NCBI RefSeq assembly: GCF_000720635.1
Contig: NZ_JOCF01000012.1
Span: 62,001-126,000, forward strand
Direction of reading: 5' to 3'
From: Streptomyces sp. NRRL WC-3742
GTDB taxonomy: Bacteria > Actinomycetota > Actinomycetes > Streptomycetales > Streptomycetaceae
Length of the DNA stretch: 64,000 nt
Positions 43,863 to 51,143 of this stretch are shown piece after piece. Each line of letters begins with the position of its first letter. Position 1 is the stretch's first letter. A program made the translations under genes and the position numbers. The notes under the pieces were generated by a model. The model made no database searches. It saw only the letters and a list, made by a program, of their open reading frames with translations, and was not told the DNA's origin.

Positions 43863-45293
43863 CTACTGCGCCTCGGGGTGGATCCGGTCCCGCGCTGCCC
43901 GGTACTGCTGGCGCACCGCCGAGCCGATCGCCAGGTCCTGGTCGCCGTCCGGCTCGACGGTCTGCGCCTCGGGCAGCTCCCACTCGGGCGGCTCGGGGGT
44001 GCCGGCCAGCGCCCAGGCGGCCTGCCGGGCGGCACCGCGCGCGGCGTGCGCCCCGGGCGGCGGCACCACGACGGGGACGCCGAACAGCATCGGCGCGACG
44101 TGCCGTACGGCGGGCAGGCGCCCGGCGGTGCCGAGCAGGAACACCCGCTTGATCTCGACGCCCTGGGCGCGCAGCACGTCCAGCGCGTCCGCGATGTTGC
44201 ACAGCATGCCCTCGACGGCTGCCCTGGCGAGGTGCTGAGGGGTCATCGCCTCGGCCCGCAGGCCCGTCAGGGTGCCGGCGGCGTGCGGCAGGGCGGGGGT
44301 GCGCTCGCCGTCCAGGTAGGGCAGCAGCACCAGCCCGTACGCGCCGGGGGTGGAGTGCAGGGCGAGGTCGCCGAGCCCGTCCAGGTCGCAGCCGAGCATG
44401 GCGGCGGTGGAGCGCAGCACCTGGGCGGCGTTGAGGGTGGCGACCATCGGCAGGTGGCGGCCGGTGGCGTCGGCGAAGGAGGAGACCAGGCCGGAGGCGT
44501 CGATGACGGCCTCCTCGTGCACGGCGAAGATCGTCCCGGCGCTGCCGAGGGAGACCACGGCGTCGCCGGGGCGCAGGCCCAGGCCCAGGGCGGCGGCCAT
44601 GTTGTCGCCGGTGCCGGCGGAGATCAGCAGGCCCTCGGGGGTGTGCCCGGCGGGTTCGGCGGGGCCGAGCACGTGCGGCAGCTTGAGTTCGTGGCCGAGG
44701 GCCAGTTCGACGAGGTCCTGGCGGTACTCGCCGGTGACGGGGGACCAGTAGCCGGTGCCGGAGGCATCGCCCCGGTCGGTGGTGCGGCGCTTGGGGTGGC
44801 CGAGCAACTGCCACACCAGCCAGTCGTGGGGCAGCAGCACCTCGGCGACGCGGCGGGCGTTGGCGGGCTCGAACTCGGCCAGCCAGCGCAGCTTGGCGAT
44901 GGTGTACGTCGGGGCGGGCACGGCGCCGATCGCGGCCGTCCAGGCGGCGGGGCCGCCGAGGGCGTCGAGCAGCTTGGCGGCGGCGCCGCTGGAGCGGGGG
45001 TCGTTCCACAGCATCGCGGGGCGCACCAGCACCCCGCCCGCGTCCAGGCCGATCATGCCGTGCTGCTGGGCGCTGACGCCGATGGCCCGTACGCCCTCCA
45101 GCAGGCCCCCGGTGGCGGCGTCGCCGAGGGAGTGCAGCCACATCTGGGGGTCGGCCTCGCCGGGGCGCAGGTCCTGGTCCTCGGGCACGGGATGGGGCGC
45201 CTTGCCGGAGCGCAGCACCTCGCCGGTGTCACCGTCGCACGCGACGATCCGGGTGCTGGTGGTGGAGCTGTCTATCCCCGCGACGATGGCCAT
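43863..45293 (-). CDS. xylB: FGGY-family carbohydrate kinase, xylulokinase-like
   Basis: 476 residues. ATP-dependent kinase of the xylulokinase branch. GIDSSTTSTRIVACDGDTGEV is the first ATP-site strand-loop; SAQQHGMIGLDAGG and AMLWNDPRS are sugar-site motifs; VVSLGSAGTIFAV is phosphate-binding; YLDGERTPALPHAAGT and VFLLGTAGRLPAVRHVAPMLFGVPVVV form the C-terminal ATP site. The first residues of the last motif (GTAGRLP) differ from the more usual GGGARS. Xylose isomerase is not adjacent. Substrate assignment is moderate. Confidence 0.85.
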   Translation of the reverse strand: MAIVAGIDSSTTSTRIVACDGDTGEVLRSGKAPHPVPEDQDLRPGEADPQMWLHSLGDAATGGLLEGVRAIGVSAQQHGMIGLDAGGVLVRPAMLWNDPRSSGAAAKLLDALGGPAAWTAAIGAVPAPTYTIAKLRWLAEFEPANARRVAEVLLPHDWLVWQLLGHPKRRTTDRGDASGTGYWSPVTGEYRQDLVELALGHELKLPHVLGPAEPAGHTPEGLLISAGTGDNMAAALGLGLRPGDAVVSLGSAGTIFAVHEEAVIDASGLVSSFADATGRHLPMVATLNAAQVLRSTAAMLGCDLDGLGDLALHSTPGAYGLVLLPYLDGERTPALPHAAGTLTGLRAEAMTPQHLARAAVEGMLCNIADALDVLRAQGVEIKRVFLLGTAGRLPAVRHVAPMLFGVPVVVPPPGAHAARGAARQAAWALAGTPEPPEWELPEAQTVEPDGDQDLAIGSAVRQQYRAARDRIHPEAQ

Positions 45294-45310
45294 GTCGAGA
45301 TCATGCCTCA

Positions 45311-45339
45311 GCCCGGCCCGGGACGCGTCCGGGCCGGGC
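45311..45339 (-). terminator. hairpin between small gene and kinase
   Basis: Perfect 11-bp arms GCCCGGCCCGG / CCGGGCCGGGC around GACGCGT, downstream of the leftward gene ending at 45401. Confidence 0.65.
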
Positions 45340-45400
45340 GTGCTGTTGCCGGTTCGCGACCCGGCGTTGGGCTGTGTGTCGCCCGGGGATCACCGGCCCG

Positions 45401-45697
45401 TCACGGCCGGACGGTACCCCAGCCGTCCTCGCCCCCGTCGCGGGTGCGGTTGAGGTACGGCACCCGGTCCGTGACCGCGTTCGGCAGCCGGCCCCCCACC
45501 CGGTCGGCGACCGCCCCGGCCGCCTTCCCGGCGACGGCGCCGGCCTGCTGCCGGGCCCGGTCGGTGGCCCCCTGCACCGAGGGACTCTGGGCGATCTGCC
45601 GGGTGACCTTGGCGATCTGTTCGTAGCGCTCTCGCCCGGCCTTGGAGCCGAGGACGTAGCCGGCCGCGAAACCCACGGCCAACGACAGCTTCCACAT
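45401..45697 (-). CDS. YtxH-like small membrane-associated protein
   Basis: 98 residues from ATG 45697; AGGAGAGGG lies 14-22 nt upstream. The N-terminus KLSLAVGFAAGYVLGSKAGRERYEQIAK is the YtxH signature (one short membrane segment, then GxxxGRERY). A helical tail follows (ATDRARQQAGAVAGKAAGAVADRVG). Family members are small stress-linked proteins of unknown activity. Confidence 0.75.
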   Translation of the reverse strand: MWKLSLAVGFAAGYVLGSKAGRERYEQIAKVTRQIAQSPSVQGATDRARQQAGAVAGKAAGAVADRVGGRLPNAVTDRVPYLNRTRDGGEDGWGTVRP

Positions 45698-45935
45698 GGT
45701 CGAAACCCACCCTCTCCTGGCGGCCTGCTGCCGCGTTGCCCTACCCGTTGGTCGGGACGGCGAACCGCCCGCGCCCCCAGCATCCCCGCGCGGTGCCCGG
45801 CGCGCACGGGGCGCGCCGGGTCCGGCCGGGCCGGCCGGGGAAAGCGATTGGCGGACCACCCCCCCGAGTGCGCTAATGTATGTCCCGCAGCGAACGCCGA
45901 GGAGCCCGGGAAGCCGGGGCCGGAGCGGAAGCCGA

Positions 45936-46008
45936 TCCCCCATAGCTCAATTGGCAGAGCAGCCGACTGTTAATCGGCAGGTTATTGGTTCGAGTCCAAT
46001 TGGGGGAG
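45936..46008 (+). tRNA. tRNA-Asn (GTT)
   Basis: 73 nt. Acceptor TCCCCCA / TGGGGGA with discriminator G, D-arm AGCTCAATTGGCAGAGC, anticodon loop CTGTTAA, T-loop TTCGAGT. Encoded CCA is absent. Confidence 0.96.
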
Positions 46009-46068
46009 CTGGGAAGGAGCCCGTCAAGGCTCTCCTCCCTTGCGTGGTACGGAAGTTGTGTACCGCGA

Positions 46069-46141
46069 TCCCGCATAGCTCAATTGGCAGAGCAGCCGGC
46101 TGTTAACCGGCAGGTTTTTGGTTCGAGTCCAAATGCGGGAG
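46069..46141 (+). tRNA. tRNA-Asn (GTT), second copy
   Basis: 73 nt. Acceptor TCCCGCA / TGCGGGA, same D-arm and CTGTTAA loop. Differs from the first copy by paired (compensatory) changes in the acceptor, anticodon and T stems. Confidence 0.96.
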
Positions 46142-46173
46142 CTGCGCCGGGCCCGCCCGGTGACTGCTCAGAG

Positions 46174-46205
46174 CGAAGGCCCCTCGGACGACCGGGGGGC
46201 CTTCG
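46174..46205 (+). terminator. terminator after the tRNA-Asn pair
   Basis: CGAAGGCCCC / GGGGCCTTCG with a 12-nt loop, followed by TGTTG. Confidence 0.75.
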
Positions 46206-46291
46206 TGTTGCCCCCGTGTCGCCCTCGTCACACCGCGCTCGTCACACCGCGCTCGTCACGCGGCGCACGGACCTCGCCGCACCGCGCCCGC

Positions 46292-47059
46292 TCAGGTGGT
46301 GGCCTGCCGGTACAGGTCGGCGACCCGCTGGTCGAAGGTCACGCTGTACGAGGTGTCCGGGCTGTTCCCGCCGCCCTCGTAGCCGCCGATCACCCCGATC
46401 ACCGTCCCGTCGCCGGTCACCCACGGGCTGCCGCTGGTGCCGTCGGTGTAGCCGCCGCAGTCGAATCGTTCCTGCGTGGGGCTCTGGGAGCGGGTCCTCA
46501 CCGCGCAGGTGATCGGCTCGTCGCTCTCGTTCGGGTAGCCGGTCACGGAGACGGCCAGTCCGAAGCCCTTCCCGGTGGCGATCGGGTTGCCGCCCACCGC
46601 GTCCTCGATCTGCCGGCCGCCCGTGCCGCGGACCGTGACGAACGCGACGTCGTACTCGGGGTCGGCGTCCTCCGCCCAGCGCGGGTCCACGGTGACCGAC
46701 TGCACCGGCCAACTCCCGTACGGGGAATAGCCGTTGCGGTAGCCCGGGGTGAACACCAGGCCGTCCAGCAGTCCGACCTCGTGGCTCTGCACGCAGTGCG
46801 CGGCGGTCACCAGCAGATTGCGGGCCGGGCTGTGCACGACGCTCGCGGTGCAGGCGCGCGGGCCCTGCGCGGTGTGGACGGAGAGGGTGCCGACACGGTC
46901 CCGGGCAGGGCTCTGCTGCGCCACCTCGGCGGTGGGCGCCGTCCGGTCGTCCTGCCCGCCGCAGGCGGCGACGGCGGCCAGCAGCAGTGCGGCCGACAGC
47001 GGGGCCGTCAGCGAGGCCGTGCGGGCCGCGCTCGCGGGCCGTGCCGGGCGGGGGGCCAT
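46292..47059 (-). CDS. trypsin-like serine protease lipoprotein, copy 1
   Basis: 255 residues from ATG 47059, with GGAG upstream. The signal peptide ends in VAAC with lipidated C33, so it is a membrane-anchored outside protein. Triad: H88 in LLVTAAHCV, D137 in EYDVAFV and S209 in GTSGSPW. ACTASVV before the His and ITCAVRTRSQ supply disulphides. It is related to the gene immediately upstream, about 120 bp away. Substrate unknown. Confidence 0.85.
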   Translation of the reverse strand: MAPRPARPASAARTASLTAPLSAALLLAAVAACGGQDDRTAPTAEVAQQSPARDRVGTLSVHTAQGPRACTASVVHSPARNLLVTAAHCVQSHEVGLLDGLVFTPGYRNGYSPYGSWPVQSVTVDPRWAEDADPEYDVAFVTVRGTGGRQIEDAVGGNPIATGKGFGLAVSVTGYPNESDEPITCAVRTRSQSPTQERFDCGGYTDGTSGSPWVTGDGTVIGVIGGYEGGGNSPDTSYSVTFDQRVADLYRQATT

Positions 47060-47177
47060 CGGGGGCTCCGTCTCGTTCCTCGGGGCGGGCACCGGGGCCG
47101 TGCGTTCCGCCGTTCGTGAGGAACATCTACCAGCCCGGGCCCGGCGACGCCACCGCCGGGTGCGGCAGAGCCGCGGC

Positions 47178-48041
47178 TCAGCCCGTCGCCCGGTCGTAGA
47201 GGGCCTGGACGCGGTCGCCGAAGTAGCTGCTGTACGAGGTGTTGGGGTCGTCCCCGCCCTCCTGGTAGCCGCCGATGACGCCGACCACGGTGCCGGTGCG
47301 GGTGCTCGGGTCGAAGTCGGTGACCCAGGGGCTGCCGCTGGTGCCGCCGGTGTAGTCGGGGCAGTCGATCCGCAGCTGGGTGGGGCTCTGCTCGGTGGTC
47401 CTGTTGGAGCAGGTGATCGGGACCTCGCTGCTGCCCGGGTAGCCGGTGACCCGCACGGAGAGGTCGTAGCCGAGGTTGACGCCCAGTTTGTTGGCGCCGA
47501 GCACCTGCTGCACCTGCAGCCCGTTCTGGGCCTGGACGACGGCGAAGGCCACGTCCATGTCGGGGTCGGCGCCGTTCTTCCAGGCGTCGTCGACGGTGAC
47601 GGCCAGCAGCGGCCACACCCCGCTCGGGGTCTCGCCGTCGCGGTAGCCGGGGACGAAGACCAGGTCGCTGCGCTGGCCGAGCTTCGGGTCCCAGACGCAG
47701 TGGGCGGCGGTGACCACCAGGTTGAGCCCGGCACTGTCCACGACGCTGGCGGTGCAGAAGTGGTCGCCGTCCGCGTTGCGGGTGAACACGGCGCCGACCA
47801 GCCCGTTGAGCACGTTCGGCTTGGCGGTGCGGGTGACCCCGGTCCTGCCGGCCGCCGCCCCCTTGAACCGCTGCTTGCTCCAGCCGTGGTTGCTGCCGGA
47901 CGCGATGCCGCCGGACGCGGTGGCGGGCGCCGAACTGACGGTCGCGGTGGCCGCGCCCGGCCGCGCCGCGGTCGTGCAGCCGGCCGCGGCGAGCACCAGC
48001 AGCAGCGCCCCTGCCGCCGCACCCGCCCCACGCATCGTCAT
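47178..48041 (-). CDS. trypsin-like serine protease lipoprotein, copy 2
   Basis: 287 residues. Lipobox LAAAGC gives lipidated C22, followed by a longer Ala/Ser-rich linker than in the neighbour. Triad: H114 in LVVTAAHCVWD, D163 in DMDVAFAV and S235 in GGTSGSPWV. Shared with copy 1: FVPGYRxG, VTGYPxSxEPITC, QSPTQxRxDC, GVIGGY. The pair arose by tandem duplication but has diverged considerably. Confidence 0.85.
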   Translation of the reverse strand: MTMRGAGAAAGALLLVLAAAGCTTAARPGAATATVSSAPATASGGIASGSNHGWSKQRFKGAAAGRTGVTRTAKPNVLNGLVGAVFTRNADGDHFCTASVVDSAGLNLVVTAAHCVWDPKLGQRSDLVFVPGYRDGETPSGVWPLLAVTVDDAWKNGADPDMDVAFAVVQAQNGLQVQQVLGANKLGVNLGYDLSVRVTGYPGSSEVPITCSNRTTEQSPTQLRIDCPDYTGGTSGSPWVTDFDPSTRTGTVVGVIGGYQEGGDDPNTSYSSYFGDRVQALYDRATG

Positions 48042-48231
48042 CCGCCCAGGCTGCCCTGTCCGCCCCCGCCGCCGCCACCCGGGGGTCCTCCGTCCGGAGA
48101 GGCGCGCACCCCCGGCTACCCGTGTGCGCCCCCGGCGCGCACCACCGGTGATCGACCGGCTATGCTGCCCGGAGCGGCCTTCCGGGGCCGCGCACTGCTG
48201 CTGCGGCCGCCAAGGGCCCGCGCGGCGAACC

Positions 48232-48305
<74 letters not shown>

Positions 48306-48313
48306 CCTCTCAC

Positions 48314-48330
48314 TCCGACGTTTCGTCGGA
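48314..48330 (+). terminator. short hairpin after the tRNA
   Basis: TCCGACG-TTT-CGTCGGA, 9 bp after the mature tRNA end. Confidence 0.55.
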
Positions 48331-48420
48331 TGAAAAGCCCGTCCGACCAGGTGATTCCTCCCTGGCCGCACCACTCCCAGGCTAGATCAGCCACCCCCGC
48401 GAACCCCTCCCGCCACGCCG

Positions 48421-49098
48421 TCAGGCGCTGCGCGGGTGGGTGGCGGCGCGGGTGAGGTCGTGGGCGAGGCGGGGGGTGGGGCGGGGGATCTCGCCGTGGT
48501 GCTGGTCGTCGGAGTCGACGGGGAGCTGGTGGACGACGGCGGCGACCCGGGGCGGCAGGCTCAGGGACAGGCCCCGGTGGCAGGCGGCGAGGGTGTCCTG
48601 CCAGACCGCGGGGGGCAGCGGGCTGGTGGGCCAGGAGGCGCTGCGGTCGGCGCCGCCGGGCAGGTCGGTGGTGAGCTGGTCGGCCTGTTCGCGCCAGTAC
48701 TCGGCGTCGCGGAACTCGCCCCGGCTGGCGTGTTGCAGGGACAGGCAGCTGGCGGCGGTGGCGTTGCCGCCGCCGGCGGCGAACTGGAGCCAGAACTGGC
48801 AGGCGTCGTGGTGCCCGGTGAGCCAGAGCAGCGCGCCCAGCACCAGCGCGCCGCCGGGGTGGACACGGTGGCTGTCGGCGAGGGAGTCCAGGGAGCTGGC
48901 GGCCGCCGGCTGGGCGATCACCAGGGTGGCGGCGAGGTCGAGTTCGTGACGGGCCTGGGCGTGCGCGGCGCCCATCGGCGCCGGGGGGCGCAGCAGGTGG
49001 CGCAGGTCGGGGCCGGGCGTGACGGGCAGGGCGGTGGTGGGCAGCGCGGTGTGGCGGTCGGGCGGGGTGGCCGTCCGGTTCTCGCGTCCGTGGGTCAC
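48421..49098 (-). CDS. hypothetical protein coupled to a sigma factor-like gene
   Basis: 225 residues from GTG 49098, overlapping the sigma-like gene by 4 bp. Helical middle part HELDLAATLVIAQPAAASSLDSLADSHRVHPGGALVLGALLWL and FWLQFAAGGGNATAASCLSLQHASRGEFRDAEYWREQA recall tetratricopeptide-like or hydrophilic helical repeats. N- and C-termini are Pro/Thr/His-rich. No membrane segment is convincing. It may modulate the sigma-like protein, but it does not resemble a known anti-sigma factor. Confidence 0.65.
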   Translation of the reverse strand: MTHGRENRTATPPDRHTALPTTALPVTPGPDLRHLLRPPAPMGAAHAQARHELDLAATLVIAQPAAASSLDSLADSHRVHPGGALVLGALLWLTGHHDACQFWLQFAAGGGNATAASCLSLQHASRGEFRDAEYWREQADQLTTDLPGGADRSASWPTSPLPPAVWQDTLAACHRGLSLSLPPRVAAVVHQLPVDSDDQHHGEIPRPTPRLAHDLTRAATHPRSA

Positions 49099-49664
49099 CG
49101 CCTCTCCTCCAGCGCGGCGGTGTCGGAGCCCAGGAGGCGGTGGAGCTTGTCGAGGCCCTGGACGGCGGCGGACCGGGCGCCGGCCTCGGTGATGCCGAGG
49201 TGCACGGCGATCGCGGGGTAGGCGAGGCCGAGCACGTAGCGCAGGACGATCACGTCGTACTGGCGCTCCGGGAGGCGCAGGATCGCCGCGTGGAGGCGCT
49301 CGTGGTCGCCGAGGCCGGGCGGGGCGAGCTCCTCGCAGGGCCAGGCGTTGCGCAGGGCGCGCTCCCAGTCGGGCAGGACGGCGCGGGGAGGGGCGGTGCC
49401 GGCGTCCGTCCACAGGGCGAGGTCGGCGACGTGCCGCTTGGCGACCATCCAGGCGTAGCCGGCGGGTGCGGGCTCGCGCAGGGCGGCCGCCCACAGGTGC
49501 CGCAGCTCCTCGCGGATGTCGCGGACGGCCCGTTCGATGAGCCGGTGGTCGTGCAACCGGGCCCGGGCCAGCCCCCGCCAGGCCCGTTCGTGCTCGTCGC
49601 AGAACACCTCGTAGGACAGTCGGTGGGCGCGCACGGCGGACGTCCACTCGTCGTCGCTGGTCAA
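49095..49664 (-). CDS. sigma-70-like (ECF-type) protein
   Basis: 189 residues from TTG 49664, directed by AGGAGG 4 nt upstream. The C-terminal region is a recognisable sigma region 4: AILRLPERQYDVIVLRYVLGLAYPAIAVHLGITEAGARSAAVQGLDKLHRLLG. The N-terminal region 2-like part (AVRAHRLSYEVFCDEHERAWRGLARARL) is more divergent and less certain. Function either as an ECF sigma or as a sigma-like regulator. It is coupled to the downstream 225-residue protein. Confidence 0.75.
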   Translation of the reverse strand: MTSDDEWTSAVRAHRLSYEVFCDEHERAWRGLARARLHDHRLIERAVRDIREELRHLWAAALREPAPAGYAWMVAKRHVADLALWTDAGTAPPRAVLPDWERALRNAWPCEELAPPGLGDHERLHAAILRLPERQYDVIVLRYVLGLAYPAIAVHLGITEAGARSAAVQGLDKLHRLLGSDTAALEERR

Positions 49665-49904
49665 GGAACCTCCTGCTGCGGCGAACTGCCGTATGTCGTG
49701 CGTACATTCAATCCTGATGAAACGACAAAGGGTAAGACGATCTCAAATCTGCCCGCTTCGGTCTGTATGTGATGATCGATCACTTGACACTGCGTCACCG
49801 TTGACCGGTTCCGATCGGGCGGGCTCGACCCGGCCCTGTTGCGGCAGAGCCTTTGGGTCGGGGATGCTCGGAGGGTTCACGCAGGCGGCACGAGGGGGAA
49901 ACGG

Positions 49905-50741
49905 ATGACGGCCGAACGGGACGGCGACGAGGGCACGGCCACCGCTCCGGACGTGGAGATCAACCTCGCCATAAACCGGCCGCACTCGGCGCGGATGTAC
50001 GACTACTTCCTGGGCGGCGTCACCAACTTCGCCCCCGACCGCGAGGCCGCCGCGCAGGCCCTGTCGGTCTTCCCGCAGGCCAGGCACGCGGCCCGGGCCA
50101 ACCGGGCGTTCATGCGCCGGGCCACCCGCGCCCTCGCCCGCTCGGGCATCACCCAGTTCCTCGACATCGGCACCGGCATCCCGACCTCGCCCAACCTGCA
50201 CGAGGTCGCCCAGGGCGTCGAGCCGGGCAGCAGGGTCGTCTACGCCGACAACGACCCGATCGTCCTCACCCACGCCCAGGCGCTGCTGCGCAGCGCCCCC
50301 GAGGGCCGCACCGCCTACGTCCAGGCGGACGTGCGCGAGCCCGCGGCCGTGCTGGAGGCCGTCCGCGAGACGGGTGTGCTGGACTTCACCCGGCCGATCG
50401 CCCTGAGCCTGGTCGCCCTGCTGCACTTCGTCCCGGACGGCGCCCACGAGATCACCGAGACCTTCAAGGACGCCCTGACGGCGCGCGGCTCCGCCCTGGT
50501 GATCAGCCACCTGACGCCCGAGTACTCCCCGGAGGAGACGGAGCGGATCTGCCAGGTCTACGCCGTGGCGGGCAACCCCGTCCGGGCGCGCACCCCGGGC
50601 GAGTTCGCCGGGTTCTTCGCGGGCTGGGACCTGCTCGACCCGGGGGTCGTCTCCACCCCGCGCTGGCGCCCCGAGCCGGGCGACGAAGCCTTCACCGACG
50701 CCGAGGCCGCCTGCCTGGGCGCCATCGCCGTCCGCCCGTAA
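49905..50741 (+). CDS. SAM-dependent methyltransferase, DUF574 type
   Basis: 278 residues from ATG 49905 after CGAGGGGGAAA. Signature of the streptomycete-specific family: NRPHSARMYDYFLGGVTNFA near the N-terminus, QFLDIGTGIPTSPNLHEVAQ (SAM site), VYADNDPIVLTHAQALL and LVALLHFVPD. Streptomycetes carry many paralogues of these. Substrates are unknown; some are near natural-product or signalling genes. Divergent from the sigma-like gene and followed by a hairpin terminator. Confidence 0.88.
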   Translation: MTAERDGDEGTATAPDVEINLAINRPHSARMYDYFLGGVTNFAPDREAAAQALSVFPQARHAARANRAFMRRATRALARSGITQFLDIGTGIPTSPNLHEVAQGVEPGSRVVYADNDPIVLTHAQALLRSAPEGRTAYVQADVREPAAVLEAVRETGVLDFTRPIALSLVALLHFVPDGAHEITETFKDALTARGSALVISHLTPEYSPEETERICQVYAVAGNPVRARTPGEFAGFFAGWDLLDPGVVSTPRWRPEPGDEAFTDAEAACLGAIAVRP

Positions 50742-50760
50742 CCGGGCCTCGACTCCCCCC

Positions 50761-50799
50761 GGCGCCCCCGGGCCGGCCATCCGCCGGCCGGGGGCGCCT
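50761..50799 (+). terminator. hairpin terminator of the methyltransferase gene
   Basis: GGCGCCCCCGGGCCGGC and its near-complement (one base missing) around CATCC, then CTTTC. Its right arm may double as a ribosome site for the GTG at 50803. Confidence 0.7.
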
Positions 50800-50802
50800 T
50801 TC

Positions 50803-50991
50803 GTGCGTCCGGGAACGGCTCTGGCCCGCTGGGCGGCGGACGACCTGCGCAGGGCCAACGCCCAGATCGGGTTCCTGCTGCGCCGCGCGCTCACCGACGC
50901 CGGCCGCATGCCCGGCGCCGCCGCCCGCCTTCCCCGGCGCGGCCGCCCACCCGAGCAGAGCCCGGAGACCGGCGACACCGACACCGACTGA
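50803..50991 (+). CDS. small conserved protein, Arc/RHH-like
   Basis: 62 residues from GTG 50803. The core ALARWAADDLRRANAQIGFLLRRALTDAGRMP matches a small streptomycete family in which a strand-helix segment (xxNAQIEFLLRRAL) resembles the Arc-type DNA-binding unit. The Pro/Asp-rich tail is disordered. It starts within 4 bp of a terminator hairpin whose right arm contains GGGGG at a good spacing, so read-through from the methyltransferase gene may be needed for expression. Confidence 0.55.
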   Translation: MRPGTALARWAADDLRRANAQIGFLLRRALTDAGRMPGAAARLPRRGRPPEQSPETGDTDTD

Positions 50992-51078
50992 CCGGGCGAT
51001 CCACCCGCACGAGCCTGCGGGCCGCCCGGAGGGGAGGCGGTCCGCACGAAGGGGGGAGAGCGTGGAACCCGACCGCCG

Positions 51079-51127
51079 AAGGCCGCAGGGCCGCCACCCG
51101 ATCCCGGGGTGGCGGCCCTGCGGCCTT
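51079..51127. terminator. strong bidirectional hairpin terminator
   Basis: Perfect 21-bp arms (51079-51099 and 51107-51127), loop GATCCCG, between convergent genes. Confidence 0.85.
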
Positions 51128-51143
51128 GATGCGTACGGGCGGG

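Noticed and set aside
43863..45293. Glycerol kinase as the identity of the FGGY protein
   Set aside because: The substrate motifs (SAQQHGMIGLD, AMLWNDPRS) fit xylulokinase better than glycerol kinase.
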